A DNA stretch of 64,000 nucleotides from Pseudanabaena frigida (GCA_003242085.1 QBML01000016.1:50934-114933); one strand, 5' to 3'; counted from the stretch's first letter, positions 39,091 through 48,801 are shown. Made by a program: numbers and translations. Notes: generated from the sequence alone by a model not told the origin.

Positions 39091-39456
39091 TCATGAGATT
39101 GGCAATCGTCTAATTCGATAACGTTCATCGGTAACAACCACAATAGCCCCTGCCTCCAACTCATCAGCACATTGAGCAATAATGCTTTGTAGCTTATCCC
39201 AAACAAATTGCGGTGATGTATTTTTCAATCGAAATATAACTACACTTGGCAAATTTTCCTTACTAGCCGCCATCAAATCACCAAAATCAAGATCAAAAGT
39301 TAAAACAATTCGCTCTTCTAATCTAGCCTTGTCTAGAATTAACGCATCAGGTAGGCGTTGCAAACCCTGATCTCGCAGGTGAACGGCATCATAGCCTAAC
39401 GATTGAAGCGATCGCGATACTGTTTGCGAAACGCCCATATCGGCAATAAACCTCAT
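39091..39456 (-). CDS. DUF5615 PIN-like toxin
   Basis: 121 residues of the PIN-like nuclease group: the N-terminal MRFIADMGVS with the first acidic residue, LGYDAVHLRDQGLQ, and TFDLDFGDL with the further acidic residues that bind metal in this fold. Overlaps the DUF433 gene by 4 bp (ATGA). DUF433/DUF5615 pairs are recurrent toxin-antitoxin-like modules in cyanobacteria. Confidence 0.88.
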   Translation of the reverse strand: MRFIADMGVSQTVSRSLQSLGYDAVHLRDQGLQRLPDALILDKARLEERIVLTFDLDFGDLMAASKENLPSVVIFRLKNTSPQFVWDKLQSIIAQCADELEAGAIVVVTDERYRIRRLPIS

Positions 39457-39692
39457 GCACTAATCCCCGCAAAACTACGCACCTCTTCATTGGCTAAAAA
39501 AGCGGCATACAAAAGACTTGCCCTAATATCTTCAGGCTCAAGATCGGGATATTCTTCTAATATTTCGGTAGTTGTCAAACCATTAGCAATCAGACTCAAC
39601 ACAAGCGACACAGTAACCCGCATTCCTCGAATGCAAGCCCGACCGCCCATAATTTTTGAATCAAACGTGATTCGAGTTAGCAGTTCATTCAT
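39453..39692 (-). CDS. DUF433 antitoxin
   Basis: 79 residues with the DUF433 pattern ITFDSKIMGGRACIRGMRV and ILEEYPDLEPEDIRASLLYA, a winged-helix-like DNA-binding fold. Its start lies 4 bp after the hsdM stop (39697), so it is on the hsd transcript; it precedes and overlaps the PIN-like partner. Confidence 0.9.
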   Translation of the reverse strand: MNELLTRITFDSKIMGGRACIRGMRVTVSLVLSLIANGLTTTEILEEYPDLEPEDIRASLLYAAFLANEEVRSFAGISA

Positions 39693-39696
39693 AAAT

Positions 39697-41466
39697 TTAA
39701 CTTTCCAATAATTGCTCCAACTCTCGCACCTCAGCCGCTATAAAAGATTCTAGCTTGAGCATTCGTCCCGTCGTTATCTCTGGCAACTCGTAAAACACCT
39801 CATCCTGCTCCACCACTCGATAGCGACTAGCAGACAGATCGTACTTATTTGATTTGACCAAAGCCCGATCCACCCAAAACTGACGATTGAGGCGATTAAT
39901 TTCATTTTGCAAAGGCGCAATTTTTTCGCTCAGTTCCTTGAGATTCTGCTCTGCCGACTCTAAAGCCAGCCTTGGGAGATCGTCATCTTCGGGCGCGATC
40001 GCGTCCTCAAACTTGAGACGATGAATATCTCGCTCCAAATCCAAACGCTGAGATTTTAAAGGCTTGAGCAACTCTTTAATTTCCAACTTGCGGCGCTCCC
40101 GTTGGGCGTTAAAGTCATCATCAAAGCGCCGCTTCCAGCATTCCAAAATATTAGGAATATCATTCTCAGACACCGCTTGACGCTTATCATCCAACGAAAA
40201 GCCATCGTGATCCATGTCATAAAACCAAATGCGATCGCTGGTTGCGCCCCGCGTAAACATCAACACCGCCGTTGACACTCCTGCGTAGGGTTTGAACACG
40301 CCCGAAGGCATTGACACCACCCCATCCAAGCGGTTTTCTTCCAATAACTTTTTACGAATATCCTGATGTTGCTTACTAGAGCCAAACATCACCCCATCAG
40401 GCACAATCACCGCACAGCGTCCGCCCATCTCTAGCGATCGCAGGATTTGATATAAAAACAGCAATTCCGTTTTCTTGCACTTATCAGGCAATGCAGGATT
40501 AACATCCGAATCCATCTTGCCTGTAAAAGGCGGATTCATCAGCACCACATCCAGAAATTTCTCCGCTTCAAAATTTTTCGATAGCGTATCCATCAAAAAG
40601 AAACGCGGATGCTCGATTCCATGCAACATGAGGTTCATCGACCCAATCCGCAACATCGTCATCCCCGCATCATTATCATAGGCAGTCAGCGCCTCAGTCT
40701 TGAGAAACTTACGCTCTGCATCAGACAGCAAATCACCAATAGGATGTTTATTCCCCTCCGCATCATACAAACCCTCTGGATTCGTATGCTTTTCGAGAAT
40801 ATACTCATAGGCATTCACCAAAAAGCCACAGGTTCCCGCCGCCAAATCGCCAATGCGTTCCTTTGGTTGCGGATCGATCATCTCCACCATCATGCGGATA
40901 ATGTGGCGCGGTGTCCGAAACTGTCCATTGCGTCCCGCCGAACTCAACTTATTGAGCAAATACTCATACAAATCCCCCTGTACATCTTGATTCTGTTCAG
41001 CAATATTCATCCTGTCGATGATCTTGCAAACCTCGATGAGTGTCGCCGCCTTGCTGATTTTAAACTCAGCATTTTGCATATACAACACAAAGGAACTCAA
41101 GGGTTGCTCGTTATCCGAACCTTCAAGAGTCTTAGAATCGGCGGCTTCAGTATCTTTGTCTTTGTCTTTTGGATTGCCCAGCGATCGCAACCAAGGAAAA
41201 ACTTCATCGCGAACGTGTTTGAGGATGGCTGCCCCTTCAAAGTTCCGCCAATGTGACCAGCGCAACTCTGTGGGAATTTTCGGCTCAAAGATTTGATTGC
41301 GCCGCTTTGCATCTTTCTCGCGCTTGTTTTCCCCATCATCAAGGCGTTTCAAAAACAGCAAATAGGAAAACTGCTCAATCGAGTCCGTTGGCAATGACAA
41401 CCCCGCCGACCAAAGCCGATCCCAAATATCATCAACCTGCGATTTCAGTTCTGAACTTGTTAACAA
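39697..41466 (-). CDS. hsdM: Type I restriction-modification DNA methyltransferase HsdM
   Basis: 589 residues. N-terminal helical HsdM domain (SSELKSQVDDIWDRLWSAGL, FSYLLFLKRLDD), SAM-binding region with ERIGDLAAGTCGFLVNAYEY, catalytic NPPF in VVLMNPPFTGK for N6-adenine methylation, GGRCAVIVPDGVMFG, and a C-terminal coiled coil (LERDIHRLKFEDAI) that contacts HsdS. Length and motif order are normal. Begins 48 bp after the hsdR stop. Confidence 0.96.
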   Translation of the reverse strand: MLTSSELKSQVDDIWDRLWSAGLSLPTDSIEQFSYLLFLKRLDDGENKREKDAKRRNQIFEPKIPTELRWSHWRNFEGAAILKHVRDEVFPWLRSLGNPKDKDKDTEAADSKTLEGSDNEQPLSSFVLYMQNAEFKISKAATLIEVCKIIDRMNIAEQNQDVQGDLYEYLLNKLSSAGRNGQFRTPRHIIRMMVEMIDPQPKERIGDLAAGTCGFLVNAYEYILEKHTNPEGLYDAEGNKHPIGDLLSDAERKFLKTEALTAYDNDAGMTMLRIGSMNLMLHGIEHPRFFLMDTLSKNFEAEKFLDVVLMNPPFTGKMDSDVNPALPDKCKKTELLFLYQILRSLEMGGRCAVIVPDGVMFGSSKQHQDIRKKLLEENRLDGVVSMPSGVFKPYAGVSTAVLMFTRGATSDRIWFYDMDHDGFSLDDKRQAVSENDIPNILECWKRRFDDDFNAQRERRKLEIKELLKPLKSQRLDLERDIHRLKFEDAIAPEDDDLPRLALESAEQNLKELSEKIAPLQNEINRLNRQFWVDRALVKSNKYDLSASRYRVVEQDEVFYELPEITTGRMLKLESFIAAEVRELEQLLES

Positions 41467-41514
41467 TCTAAACTTTCCTTATCTCAAAATACTTTTAAAA
41501 ACACTATCGAATAT

Positions 41515-44250
41515 CTACGCTGCAAACTGCTCGGTAAAATAAATCAACTCATTTACCTCATCCTCAGTAAACCATCGCTCTACTGCATCCTCCCCAAAAC
41601 GATCTAGTGGCTCATCATACAAGTCAGCTATCTCTAGCCGTCGTTTTTGCAAGAAAACACTTTGGACAGCGCGTAAAAATCGGATTTGATTAGCATTGTA
41701 CTGATGTTGAGTGATAAATTGCTCAAAATTACGCTCTACGATGTCCTTGTAGTCGGGCAATGCCTCAAACTCTAACAACTCCCGTAAAAACGCCAGCAAA
41801 CTCGTCACCTTCAAGTTAAACGCCTTGCGAATATTCGACTCCGATAACTGGATATTACTACCACCCAACTCGCGCCGCAAAGTTCGCTCTAACGCCACCA
41901 GTTGCAGATCTGTCACCGCCTCACCATTACGCAAAGCCGCGATCGCAGGATGTGTCTCAAAAATTTCCATCACCTTACGCTCGACCCTATCGCGATATTC
42001 CTGCACATACACCTGCTCACCACCTTCACCCAGCGAAATATAGCCATTCACCGCAATCCGATCTGCCAAATCAATCTCGATAAAGGATGAAGGCTTTTCA
42101 CGGCGGTTTTTCATTTGGTGAGCCAAATCGACAATCACCTGCGTTAGTTCTTGGGGTGTGGCAGTTCGTAGATTTTCTGACAAGCAAATATCCACAGAAG
42201 GCTTCACCCTGCGATCGTCCATCACAAAAGGCGGTAATCGACTTACATCTTCAGCGATCGATACCAACGAGTCATCACGCACCGCGTCAGTCAACACCTC
42301 ATATTTCAGACGCTCTACCTTATTCGTAAAAGTCGCCGCCGCCACATCCACACCCGCCACAAACCGCAACAAAGGCGCGACCTTGGTACGCAAGAACTCT
42401 AGCTCACGCTTGCCGATGTAGCGCCAAAAATTATCCGTCCATGCTTGCTCAATTTCGTAATAAACCTGCTGCACACTATAAGCATCAAGCGGAATTTGCC
42501 CAATTTGCTGACGTAAATCGCTAATAGTTTGTTGGCGATCGCCTGAGTCTTGCCCCTTCAGATAAAGCTCTAACAACTTGAGGCGCGTGTTAAAGATTTT
42601 GACCGTCACAGGCAAATTTTGCGAAGAAACTTCATCACTGGGATTTTTATTGAAGTCATTTTCCCAAAAGTCAATGATCAAAAACTCTTCCTTACGACCA
42701 TCGGGCAACCAATCAAATACCCTACAAGCCTCATGGTTACGAGTCCCCCGCCCAATCATCTGTTCCATCTTGATCCAAGACTGTACGGGCTTCATAAACA
42801 CCAAATTCATCACTTCAGGCACATCGATCCCTGTATCCAGTAGATCCACCGAAATCGCTATGCGCGGCATATCCTCCTTTTTAAACCGCTTAATCAGTTC
42901 ATCGGAGCGCTCCATTTCCGACACAATCACCTGCACCATACTCGGAAATTGGGGGTACATCTCCTCAAACACACTTGCCAAACGAAAAGCATGATCTTTA
43001 GTCAGTCCAAACACAATCGTTTTGGCAGGATAAAGCCCTGACTTATCCTTATGACACACCTCCATAAATTCTGCCCATTGCTTACGCAGTGTGTCGCGAT
43101 TGCTAACTTTACGCTCTAAGTCCGTCCCTTCATAATCAATATCATCAGGATCTCGTCCTTGCTCAATCAAGGCATTACGATCTTCCTCACTCAATTCTGC
43201 CCCACGAATTCCCTTGCGTTGAAAACCTGTTTGCGCCTGATACAAACTGAAATCAACCAAATTCCCCTCAGCGATCGCCTGACTGCGTGGATAGCTAAAC
43301 GTCGGCACATCCTCAAAACAATGAAATAGCTTCAGCGTATTGCGATCGATAAAGTTAGCAGGTGTTGCCGTCAGTCCAATAATCCGCCCATCAAAATATT
43401 CCACCACCTCGCGAAACTGGTTATAAATCGAGCGATGACACTCATCAAAGGCAAGCAAATCAAAAAAGGCAGGTGTAAATTGTTTGTAGCACTTGATTAA
43501 TGTCTGTAAAGTACCAACATACAAGCGTTTGCTGTGGTCAATGTTGTAAGTGCGAATGCGATCGCAAGGTTCATTTGGCAAATAAACCTTGAAATTTTCA
43601 TCTAAGGCTTGCCGAACCAAAGCATCGCGATCGGCAACAAATAAAATCGTCCGCGCCTGATTCGCCCTAGAGAATAAATCCACCAATGACATCATCGTGC
43701 GGGTTTTTCCAGTTCCCGTCGCCATCACCATCAAAGCACGGCGATGTCCCTCATCAAATCGTTCGCTTACTCTCTGCACCGCCTCTTGCTGATAAAGTCG
43801 CCCTGCGATCGCCACATTCTTCTGGACTTGCTGCAACGGAACCTTGTGCTGACGCAAATACAATAAATTTTGCAAATCCCTTAACGAGAAAAATCCTGCC
43901 ACCTGTCGCTTATTCTCGCGATCGACATCCCAGAAAAAAGTGCGATCGCCATTGGTCATAAAAGCAAAGGGTTGAAAGCTCTGATGCTTAGAAATTTCCG
44001 TAACGTAATGGCGCACCTGCTGCTCAGCAACTTCAGGCGATCGGCTCTGTCGCTTTGCCTCAACCACCGCAATCACTTCCCCATTAGGCAAATACAAACA
44101 ATAATCCGTCACCCCATTCCAAGGCTCCGCATCATAACCATCCACAGGAATCTCAAAACCAACTTGATTCTTATCTTCTAAGTTCCACCCCGCAAGCTTG
44201 ATTTTTGGGTCAATTAAATTTTTTCGAGTTGATTGTTCGCTAGGAGACAT
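41515..44250 (-). CDS. hsdR: Type I restriction endonuclease subunit HsdR
   Basis: 911 residues. N-terminal PD-(D/E)xK nuclease with Asp49 (GVTDYCLY) and Glu64-x-Lys66 (VVEAKRQ); superfamily 2 translocase with P-loop MATGTGKTRTMM, DEAD-box variant FDECHRS, motif III GLTATP, and motif VI IGRGTR; C-terminal helical domain. It matches the EcoEI-type R subunit layout. First gene of the hsd transcript. Confidence 0.95.
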   Translation of the reverse strand: MSPSEQSTRKNLIDPKIKLAGWNLEDKNQVGFEIPVDGYDAEPWNGVTDYCLYLPNGEVIAVVEAKRQSRSPEVAEQQVRHYVTEISKHQSFQPFAFMTNGDRTFFWDVDRENKRQVAGFFSLRDLQNLLYLRQHKVPLQQVQKNVAIAGRLYQQEAVQRVSERFDEGHRRALMVMATGTGKTRTMMSLVDLFSRANQARTILFVADRDALVRQALDENFKVYLPNEPCDRIRTYNIDHSKRLYVGTLQTLIKCYKQFTPAFFDLLAFDECHRSIYNQFREVVEYFDGRIIGLTATPANFIDRNTLKLFHCFEDVPTFSYPRSQAIAEGNLVDFSLYQAQTGFQRKGIRGAELSEEDRNALIEQGRDPDDIDYEGTDLERKVSNRDTLRKQWAEFMEVCHKDKSGLYPAKTIVFGLTKDHAFRLASVFEEMYPQFPSMVQVIVSEMERSDELIKRFKKEDMPRIAISVDLLDTGIDVPEVMNLVFMKPVQSWIKMEQMIGRGTRNHEACRVFDWLPDGRKEEFLIIDFWENDFNKNPSDEVSSQNLPVTVKIFNTRLKLLELYLKGQDSGDRQQTISDLRQQIGQIPLDAYSVQQVYYEIEQAWTDNFWRYIGKRELEFLRTKVAPLLRFVAGVDVAAATFTNKVERLKYEVLTDAVRDDSLVSIAEDVSRLPPFVMDDRRVKPSVDICLSENLRTATPQELTQVIVDLAHQMKNRREKPSSFIEIDLADRIAVNGYISLGEGGEQVYVQEYRDRVERKVMEIFETHPAIAALRNGEAVTDLQLVALERTLRRELGGSNIQLSESNIRKAFNLKVTSLLAFLRELLEFEALPDYKDIVERNFEQFITQHQYNANQIRFLRAVQSVFLQKRRLEIADLYDEPLDRFGEDAVERWFTEDEVNELIYFTEQFAA

Positions 44251-44309
44251 ATCGGCATCTCTTTAATTTTTGCAAGCCATAACCATACTAATGCAGAGAA
44301 CGCTAGTGC

Positions 44310-47090
44310 TTACAAACCGTTACCGATGATAAAAAAAGCAGACCAGAAGGCAGGATGCTTGTATTGAGATGAGCGAATCATTTTTAGCTGCGCCTTCTGC
44401 AAAGCCTCAGCGATCGCTAGATTATCCTTTTGTAAATCTTGATAAAAAGCATCCATGAGAGCTTGTGTGCCAGCATCATCGACTTTCCACAGAGAGGCGA
44501 TCGCGGTTTTTGCTCCAGCCTTTTGGACTTGGTAGCCAAAGCCTAAAATCTCCACCCCATCACCCAGCTTGCCCACGCCTGTCTGACAAGCACTCAAGAT
44601 AATTAAGTCTATATTTTGCAGAGGTAAGTCAGTGATTTCATTTAACTTGAGAATATCTCCATTGCCAAAGAAGATGCGTGAGTTTTCAGGCTTACCTGTG
44701 TTGAATTCGGCATGGGTGGCAAAGTGGAGAATGTTGTGATTGCCTAAATAATCTTTGGTTGATTGAAGACTAAAATCTTTGTCTTCTAGAGTAGTTGTAT
44801 TTTGTAGAGCCTTAGAGATTGCGCGGATTTCCGTAATGGTAGCAGGGAGAGCAACTTGTCCAAACTTATTCTCTCCCGCTTTACCGCCAAATGCTCCTGC
44901 AAGGACATTGGATGCTCGCTTGGGTTTGGCACTAAAATCACTGAGACTATAGGCAATCAGGTTACTGATGCGGTATTTTTCGATTAGCCATTGCTTACCA
45001 TCGTAAAGTGCTGCTAAGGGTGCATAGCGAAGCTGTTGATCAGGGGCATAGAGAATCGTTGTCGCTTTGGCGTTGATTAGGTCAGCTTCAATTGGCTTAA
45101 TGAGTAGGTTGTAGAGCTTTTGAGCTGACTCTTTGACATCATTAGATTCTCGATCTTGCAATTCTGCCCTGAACTCTGTAATCAGCTCATCTAGGGCGAT
45201 TTGGGGAATGGGAACAGAGCGGCTGATTGGTATAGTGTTGGGAACAAAGAGAATGAGTTCTAGGCGATCGCTCAAAATGAGAGGATAGAGAAGAATACTT
45301 CCCTGTGGCAGCTTTTGCAAGTATTCAGGAACTTTATTAATTTCTGATTTGGGGATTTGTTGAATTTGGTTAGCTAGTTGGCGATTTAGGTCTGGGGTTT
45401 TATCCAAGCTCAGCGCTAGTAGTTGATTGATAATTGCCTTTTCTGGTTCTAAAAGCCTTACTCCCTGCAAAGTTCTGTCATTACCTTTGATGTTTTTGAG
45501 ATAGTCTTCCAGTTCTTGGACTTTGAGCAGGTCAAGAATTTGTAATGCTTCCATCACTCTACCTTTCTGAATCAACAAATCAGCAAGGCGGCGATAGGTT
45601 TTGGCTATAGTGTTGGTATAGGATTGCTGTTCTGCTTTATCCAGATTTTTGAGTTCATTGCGAATGGATTCGCGGACGTTAACAGATTGCTTATAAAAGA
45701 GAATCGCGAGTTCAGTCTGGTTCTGTTGAGAAAATACCGATCCAAGGTTGTTAAAGTCTACGGCTTCTCCTTGGCGATCTTTAGTTTCCCTTGCGATCGC
45801 TAAACCCTGTAGGTAGTAATCAATTGCTACTTTATATTTGCCCAATGCCAGATAAGCACGCCCCAGATTGCTTATAGCAATTCCTTCCCCTTGGCGATCT
45901 TTGAGTTCTTTTTTGATCGCCAAACTTTGCAAATAGCATTCAATCGCCTTGTTATATTTTTCTAGCGCGTGATAAGCCAAACCCAAGTTAACTAGTGAAC
46001 TACTCTCCCCTTGTCGATTTTTGAGTGCTCGATCGAGTGCTAATCCTTGTAAATGGTACTCGATCGCTTTTTCATATTTACCTAAAGCATCATAGGCAAT
46101 TCCTAGATTTCCTAGAGCTTGTGACTCTCCCAAACGATCCTCGTTTTTTCTGGCGATCGCTAAGCGTTGCAATTGGTACTCAATTACCTTGTCATAATTA
46201 CCCAGAGCCAAATAAGTGACTCCTAGATTTCCTAGCGCCTGACCCTCTCCGAGCCGATCCTTAATTTCCCTTGTAATGGTCAAACGTTGCAATTGATAAT
46301 CGATCGCTTTGTCATAGCTACCGAGATAGTAATAAGCCAGACCGAGATTGCCCAGTGATTGTCCTTCTCCTTCGCGATCTTTGATTTCCCTTGTGACTGC
46401 TAGACGCTGCAAATCGTACTCGATCGCTTTGTCGTATTTGCTGAGATAGCGATACGCATTACCCAGATAGCCTAGAGACTGTTCCTCTTCAGTGCGTTCT
46501 TTACTTTCTCTAGCGATCGCTAAATTTTGCAGATAGTAATCGATCGCTTTTTCATATTTTCCGAGAGAGTAATGGGTAAAGCCCAAATTGCTCAATATTT
46601 GCATTTCGCTGACGCGCTCTTTAGTTTCCCTCGCGATCGCTAATGCGTGCTGTAAAGAATCAATTGCTTTGTCATAGTTCGCCACAGCATAGTAAGAATT
46701 TCCCAAACTTTTCAGCGATTGCATTTCACCAACGCGATCTTTAATTTCCTTCGAGATCGCAAGGCTTTGCAATTGGTAATTAATGGCTTTGTCATAGTCA
46801 CGCATTACATGATACGCAATCCCCAGACTACCAAGTACCTCTCCTTCGCCACCTCGATCCTCGATCTCCCGATAAATCATTAAGGACTTTTGCCATGTCA
46901 TCAAAGCCGCCTCAATTTGACGAGTTTGAAATAGCTGAAACCCTTCTCGTAAAAGTCGATCTGCTTCTGATGCTCGTGGAGATATCTTTTGCGCGATCGC
47001 AGTTTCAGACAATGGCATCGGCGCGATCGGTAATGCTGTAATGACATAGGTAGTCGCAGCAAGAGCAAGCAGTTTTAGACTTGACAGCAT
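44310..47090 (-). CDS. TPR-CHAT protein (caspase-like protease with tetratricopeptide repeats)
   Basis: 926 residues. Signal-peptide-like start (MLSSLKLLALAATTYVITAL), then about ten 40-residue TPRs (residues ~45-480) with repeated LGxxYxxLGxYxKAIxYxLQxLA units, a helical linker, and a C-terminal CHAT domain (about 610-926) with the catalytic dyad His793 (HFATHAEF) and Cys835 (LSACQTG). CHAT proteases of this type are frequent in filamentous cyanobacteria; the repeats are so regular that they look recently expanded. It lies 60 bp upstream of hsdR on the same strand; a role in defence or controlled cell death is inference. Confidence 0.9.
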   Translation of the reverse strand: MLSSLKLLALAATTYVITALPIAPMPLSETAIAQKISPRASEADRLLREGFQLFQTRQIEAALMTWQKSLMIYREIEDRGGEGEVLGSLGIAYHVMRDYDKAINYQLQSLAISKEIKDRVGEMQSLKSLGNSYYAVANYDKAIDSLQHALAIARETKERVSEMQILSNLGFTHYSLGKYEKAIDYYLQNLAIARESKERTEEEQSLGYLGNAYRYLSKYDKAIEYDLQRLAVTREIKDREGEGQSLGNLGLAYYYLGSYDKAIDYQLQRLTITREIKDRLGEGQALGNLGVTYLALGNYDKVIEYQLQRLAIARKNEDRLGESQALGNLGIAYDALGKYEKAIEYHLQGLALDRALKNRQGESSSLVNLGLAYHALEKYNKAIECYLQSLAIKKELKDRQGEGIAISNLGRAYLALGKYKVAIDYYLQGLAIARETKDRQGEAVDFNNLGSVFSQQNQTELAILFYKQSVNVRESIRNELKNLDKAEQQSYTNTIAKTYRRLADLLIQKGRVMEALQILDLLKVQELEDYLKNIKGNDRTLQGVRLLEPEKAIINQLLALSLDKTPDLNRQLANQIQQIPKSEINKVPEYLQKLPQGSILLYPLILSDRLELILFVPNTIPISRSVPIPQIALDELITEFRAELQDRESNDVKESAQKLYNLLIKPIEADLINAKATTILYAPDQQLRYAPLAALYDGKQWLIEKYRISNLIAYSLSDFSAKPKRASNVLAGAFGGKAGENKFGQVALPATITEIRAISKALQNTTTLEDKDFSLQSTKDYLGNHNILHFATHAEFNTGKPENSRIFFGNGDILKLNEITDLPLQNIDLIILSACQTGVGKLGDGVEILGFGYQVQKAGAKTAIASLWKVDDAGTQALMDAFYQDLQKDNLAIAEALQKAQLKMIRSSQYKHPAFWSAFFIIGNGL

Positions 47091-47216
47091 AAGCTTTTCA
47101 GTTTCTTAGCAACCTTGAAGCAACTATAAAGTAAAGTACATTGCTTTTGAGTATGTAATTATTTGAATAAGGCTATTAAGTGTTGTCTCATATTTCGAGA
47201 GACTTCTCAAACATAC

Positions 47217-48131
47217 TCAATAAGAACAATCAACCCCAGTACAAAGCCTTGTAAACCAGTTTTTTGAGATTACTCTCAGAGCGAAATCATGCCCTAACAA
47301 GCCACCTGTAACTGCATAGCGTAGCGCAAATTCTAGGCTTGGATTGTATTGATCTCTCACGATTGGACGCAATTGCTTTAAATCAAAGACAGGAATTTTA
47401 AAATTACTAGGAAGAGCTCCCGCTTCCCATAATTCCTTAAGTGCAATCCATCGGTGATGTCCAGAATCAAGCATCATTTTTGTAGGATCTTGGCGATCGC
47501 TAATCATCAAACTCACAAGAGGAATTCCCTTCCATCCATCTTCCAAGATACTTGACTTATATTCGTTTGCGACATCTGTGCTGGCTTCACCACCCTTACC
47601 ATATTGACTAAAAGCCTTGAAAAAATCTTTAGGCTCAAACCAATAGGAAGCCGCCAACATTTTTTTGACTGTCGTCATAGCATGTAATTGCTGCTCTTCT
47701 GTGAATTTATCATCATTTTCCTCTCTAAAATGTTCCCATTGAAAATCAACCCAATCCGCAGTTTGTAATAGCGATAATCCACGTTCAAAATCAAAGGTAT
47801 CTACTTTAGCAACAGGCTCAACATTAGTAGATTTAGTAGGTAGAACCACCTCAATATTGGGTACAGTCTCAACATTGACAATCGGTTGCTTGCGTTTAGA
47901 GGTTGATGATTGTTTTTTACTTTGCCATTCAATAAATGACGGATCGGCTAAGACCTCATTAACTCGATCGATGCGATAGAGTTTAAGCAGAGTTGTACTT
48001 TTGCTTTTTGGGTTTTTCTCTGTTTTGTCGCATTCCCCAAAAAACTTTTTGATCGTTGGGTCAGTAAAACCATGCAACTCTTTGAGTTCCTTAGATGATA
48101 TGTATTCCGTCTCTGTGCTTGCAATAGTCAC
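47217..48131 (-). CDS. ParB/sulfiredoxin-fold-like protein of unknown function
   Basis: 304 residues. N-terminal ~75 residues resemble a small helix-turn-helix-like segment (SSKELKELHGFTDPTIKKFF); a Lys/Pro/Val linker follows; the C-terminal part has MMLDSGHHRWIALKELWEAG and FKIPVFDL, reminiscent of the (D/E)GxHR box of ParB-like nucleases. Start ATG 48131. Function is not assignable; its position upstream of the TPR-CHAT and hsd genes on the same strand suggests it belongs to the same block. Confidence 0.5.
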   Translation of the reverse strand: MTIASTETEYISSKELKELHGFTDPTIKKFFGECDKTEKNPKSKSTTLLKLYRIDRVNEVLADPSFIEWQSKKQSSTSKRKQPIVNVETVPNIEVVLPTKSTNVEPVAKVDTFDFERGLSLLQTADWVDFQWEHFREENDDKFTEEQQLHAMTTVKKMLAASYWFEPKDFFKAFSQYGKGGEASTDVANEYKSSILEDGWKGIPLVSLMISDRQDPTKMMLDSGHHRWIALKELWEAGALPSNFKIPVFDLKQLRPIVRDQYNPSLEFALRYAVTGGLLGHDFALRVISKNWFTRLCTGVDCSY

Positions 48132-48160
48132 TTTGTTACCCTTTTCTTAATGCTCAGTAG

Positions 48161-48266
48161 TACCAAAACACAAAATGGCGTAGCCATTTTGTGTTTCTAA
48201 AACCCTTACTAGGTTTGGTTTTCAATTCACAAAAAGTGTGACAACACTTTTGTGAATTGGTATAAG
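48161..48266. repeat. ~105-bp dispersed double-hairpin repeat, copy 2
   Basis: Same orientation as 11102-11206. Here the first hairpin is perfect (48166-48179 with 48183-48196, GTA loop, apex GCGTAGC); the second (about 48222-48260) has one bulged base. Lies between the ParB-like gene and tmRNA. Confidence 0.8.
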
Positions 48267-48354
48267 TTAGTGGAATTAACTATAGGATGGGTTAGCGATC
48301 GCGTAACCCATGCTTGATATTTACTTTGATAAATACACATCCTACTTAATATGC

Positions 48355-48360
48355 TATATT
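48355..48360 (+). promoter_or_regulatory. -10 box (TATATT) before tmRNA
   Basis: TATATT ends 10 nt before the first paired base of the tmRNA acceptor stem. A -35 element at normal spacing is not evident. Confidence 0.4.
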
Positions 48361-48370
48361 TAAGCCATAG

Positions 48371-48755
48371 GGGATCGTAAGGGTTTCGACGTGTTAGTAG
48401 AAGCTATCCCTTGATGCAGGTCGAGAGCGGGCTATCTCTCGTAAATCAATGGCTCAAACAAGTACATGCGAACAACATTGTATCTTTCTCTCGTAAAGCA
48501 GCTCCTGTAGCCGCCTAAGAACCTTTTCGGTTTCGAGGTGTGATGTATGACTCCGTTAAATATGTCACTCCAACCCCCAACGGATGCTGCTTATAACTTT
48601 CTCTGGTAGGTTATTCGCTCAAGACTTTATCAGTGCATCTTTCGTTGCTAGAGATAATTAGCAATTCCCTCCGTGAGGATTAAATCGGATAAACCTGTGA
48701 ATGACTGGGAGGTTAGGCGCTAGTGCGGACGGCAGTTCGACTCTGCCCGATTCCA
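48371..48755 (+). ncRNA. ssrA: Transfer-messenger RNA (tmRNA)
   Basis: Rescues stalled ribosomes with SmpB and tags the nascent chain for proteolysis. 385 nt. 5' end GGGATCGTAAGGGTTTCGAC pairs with 3' CGATTCC to form the acceptor stem; T arm GGCAGTTCGACTCTGCC; A73 with CCA not encoded. The tag reading frame (48468-48518) encodes ANNIVSFSRKAAPVAA followed by TAA, a typical cyanobacterial tag ending in the protease-recognised VAA. One-piece, not permuted. Confidence 0.97.
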
Positions 48756-48762
48756 TTAACCT

Positions 48763-48801
48763 AATAAAAAAGGCACTTGCTTAGCAAGTGCCTTTTTTAT
48801 T
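48763..48801 (+). terminator. tmRNA terminator
   Basis: Arms 48763-48780 and 48784-48801 are perfect 18-bp complements, TTA loop, apex GCTTAGC, with a six-T tract. Confidence 0.92.

Noticed and set aside
40609..41256. Plus-strand open frame of 215 codons inside hsdM
   Set aside because: It is antisense to a clear hsdM gene and its His/Ile/Arg-rich composition is that of a shadow frame.
44310..47090. CRISPR-like periodicity in the DNA of the TPR gene
   Set aside because: The ~120-bp period is the 40-residue TPR unit in coding frame, without identical repeats or unique spacers; no CRISPR array was seen anywhere in the window.
36375..48755. Integrated phage or conjugative element
   Set aside because: No integrase, transposase, capsid, portal, relaxase or terminase gene and no flanking direct repeats are visible.
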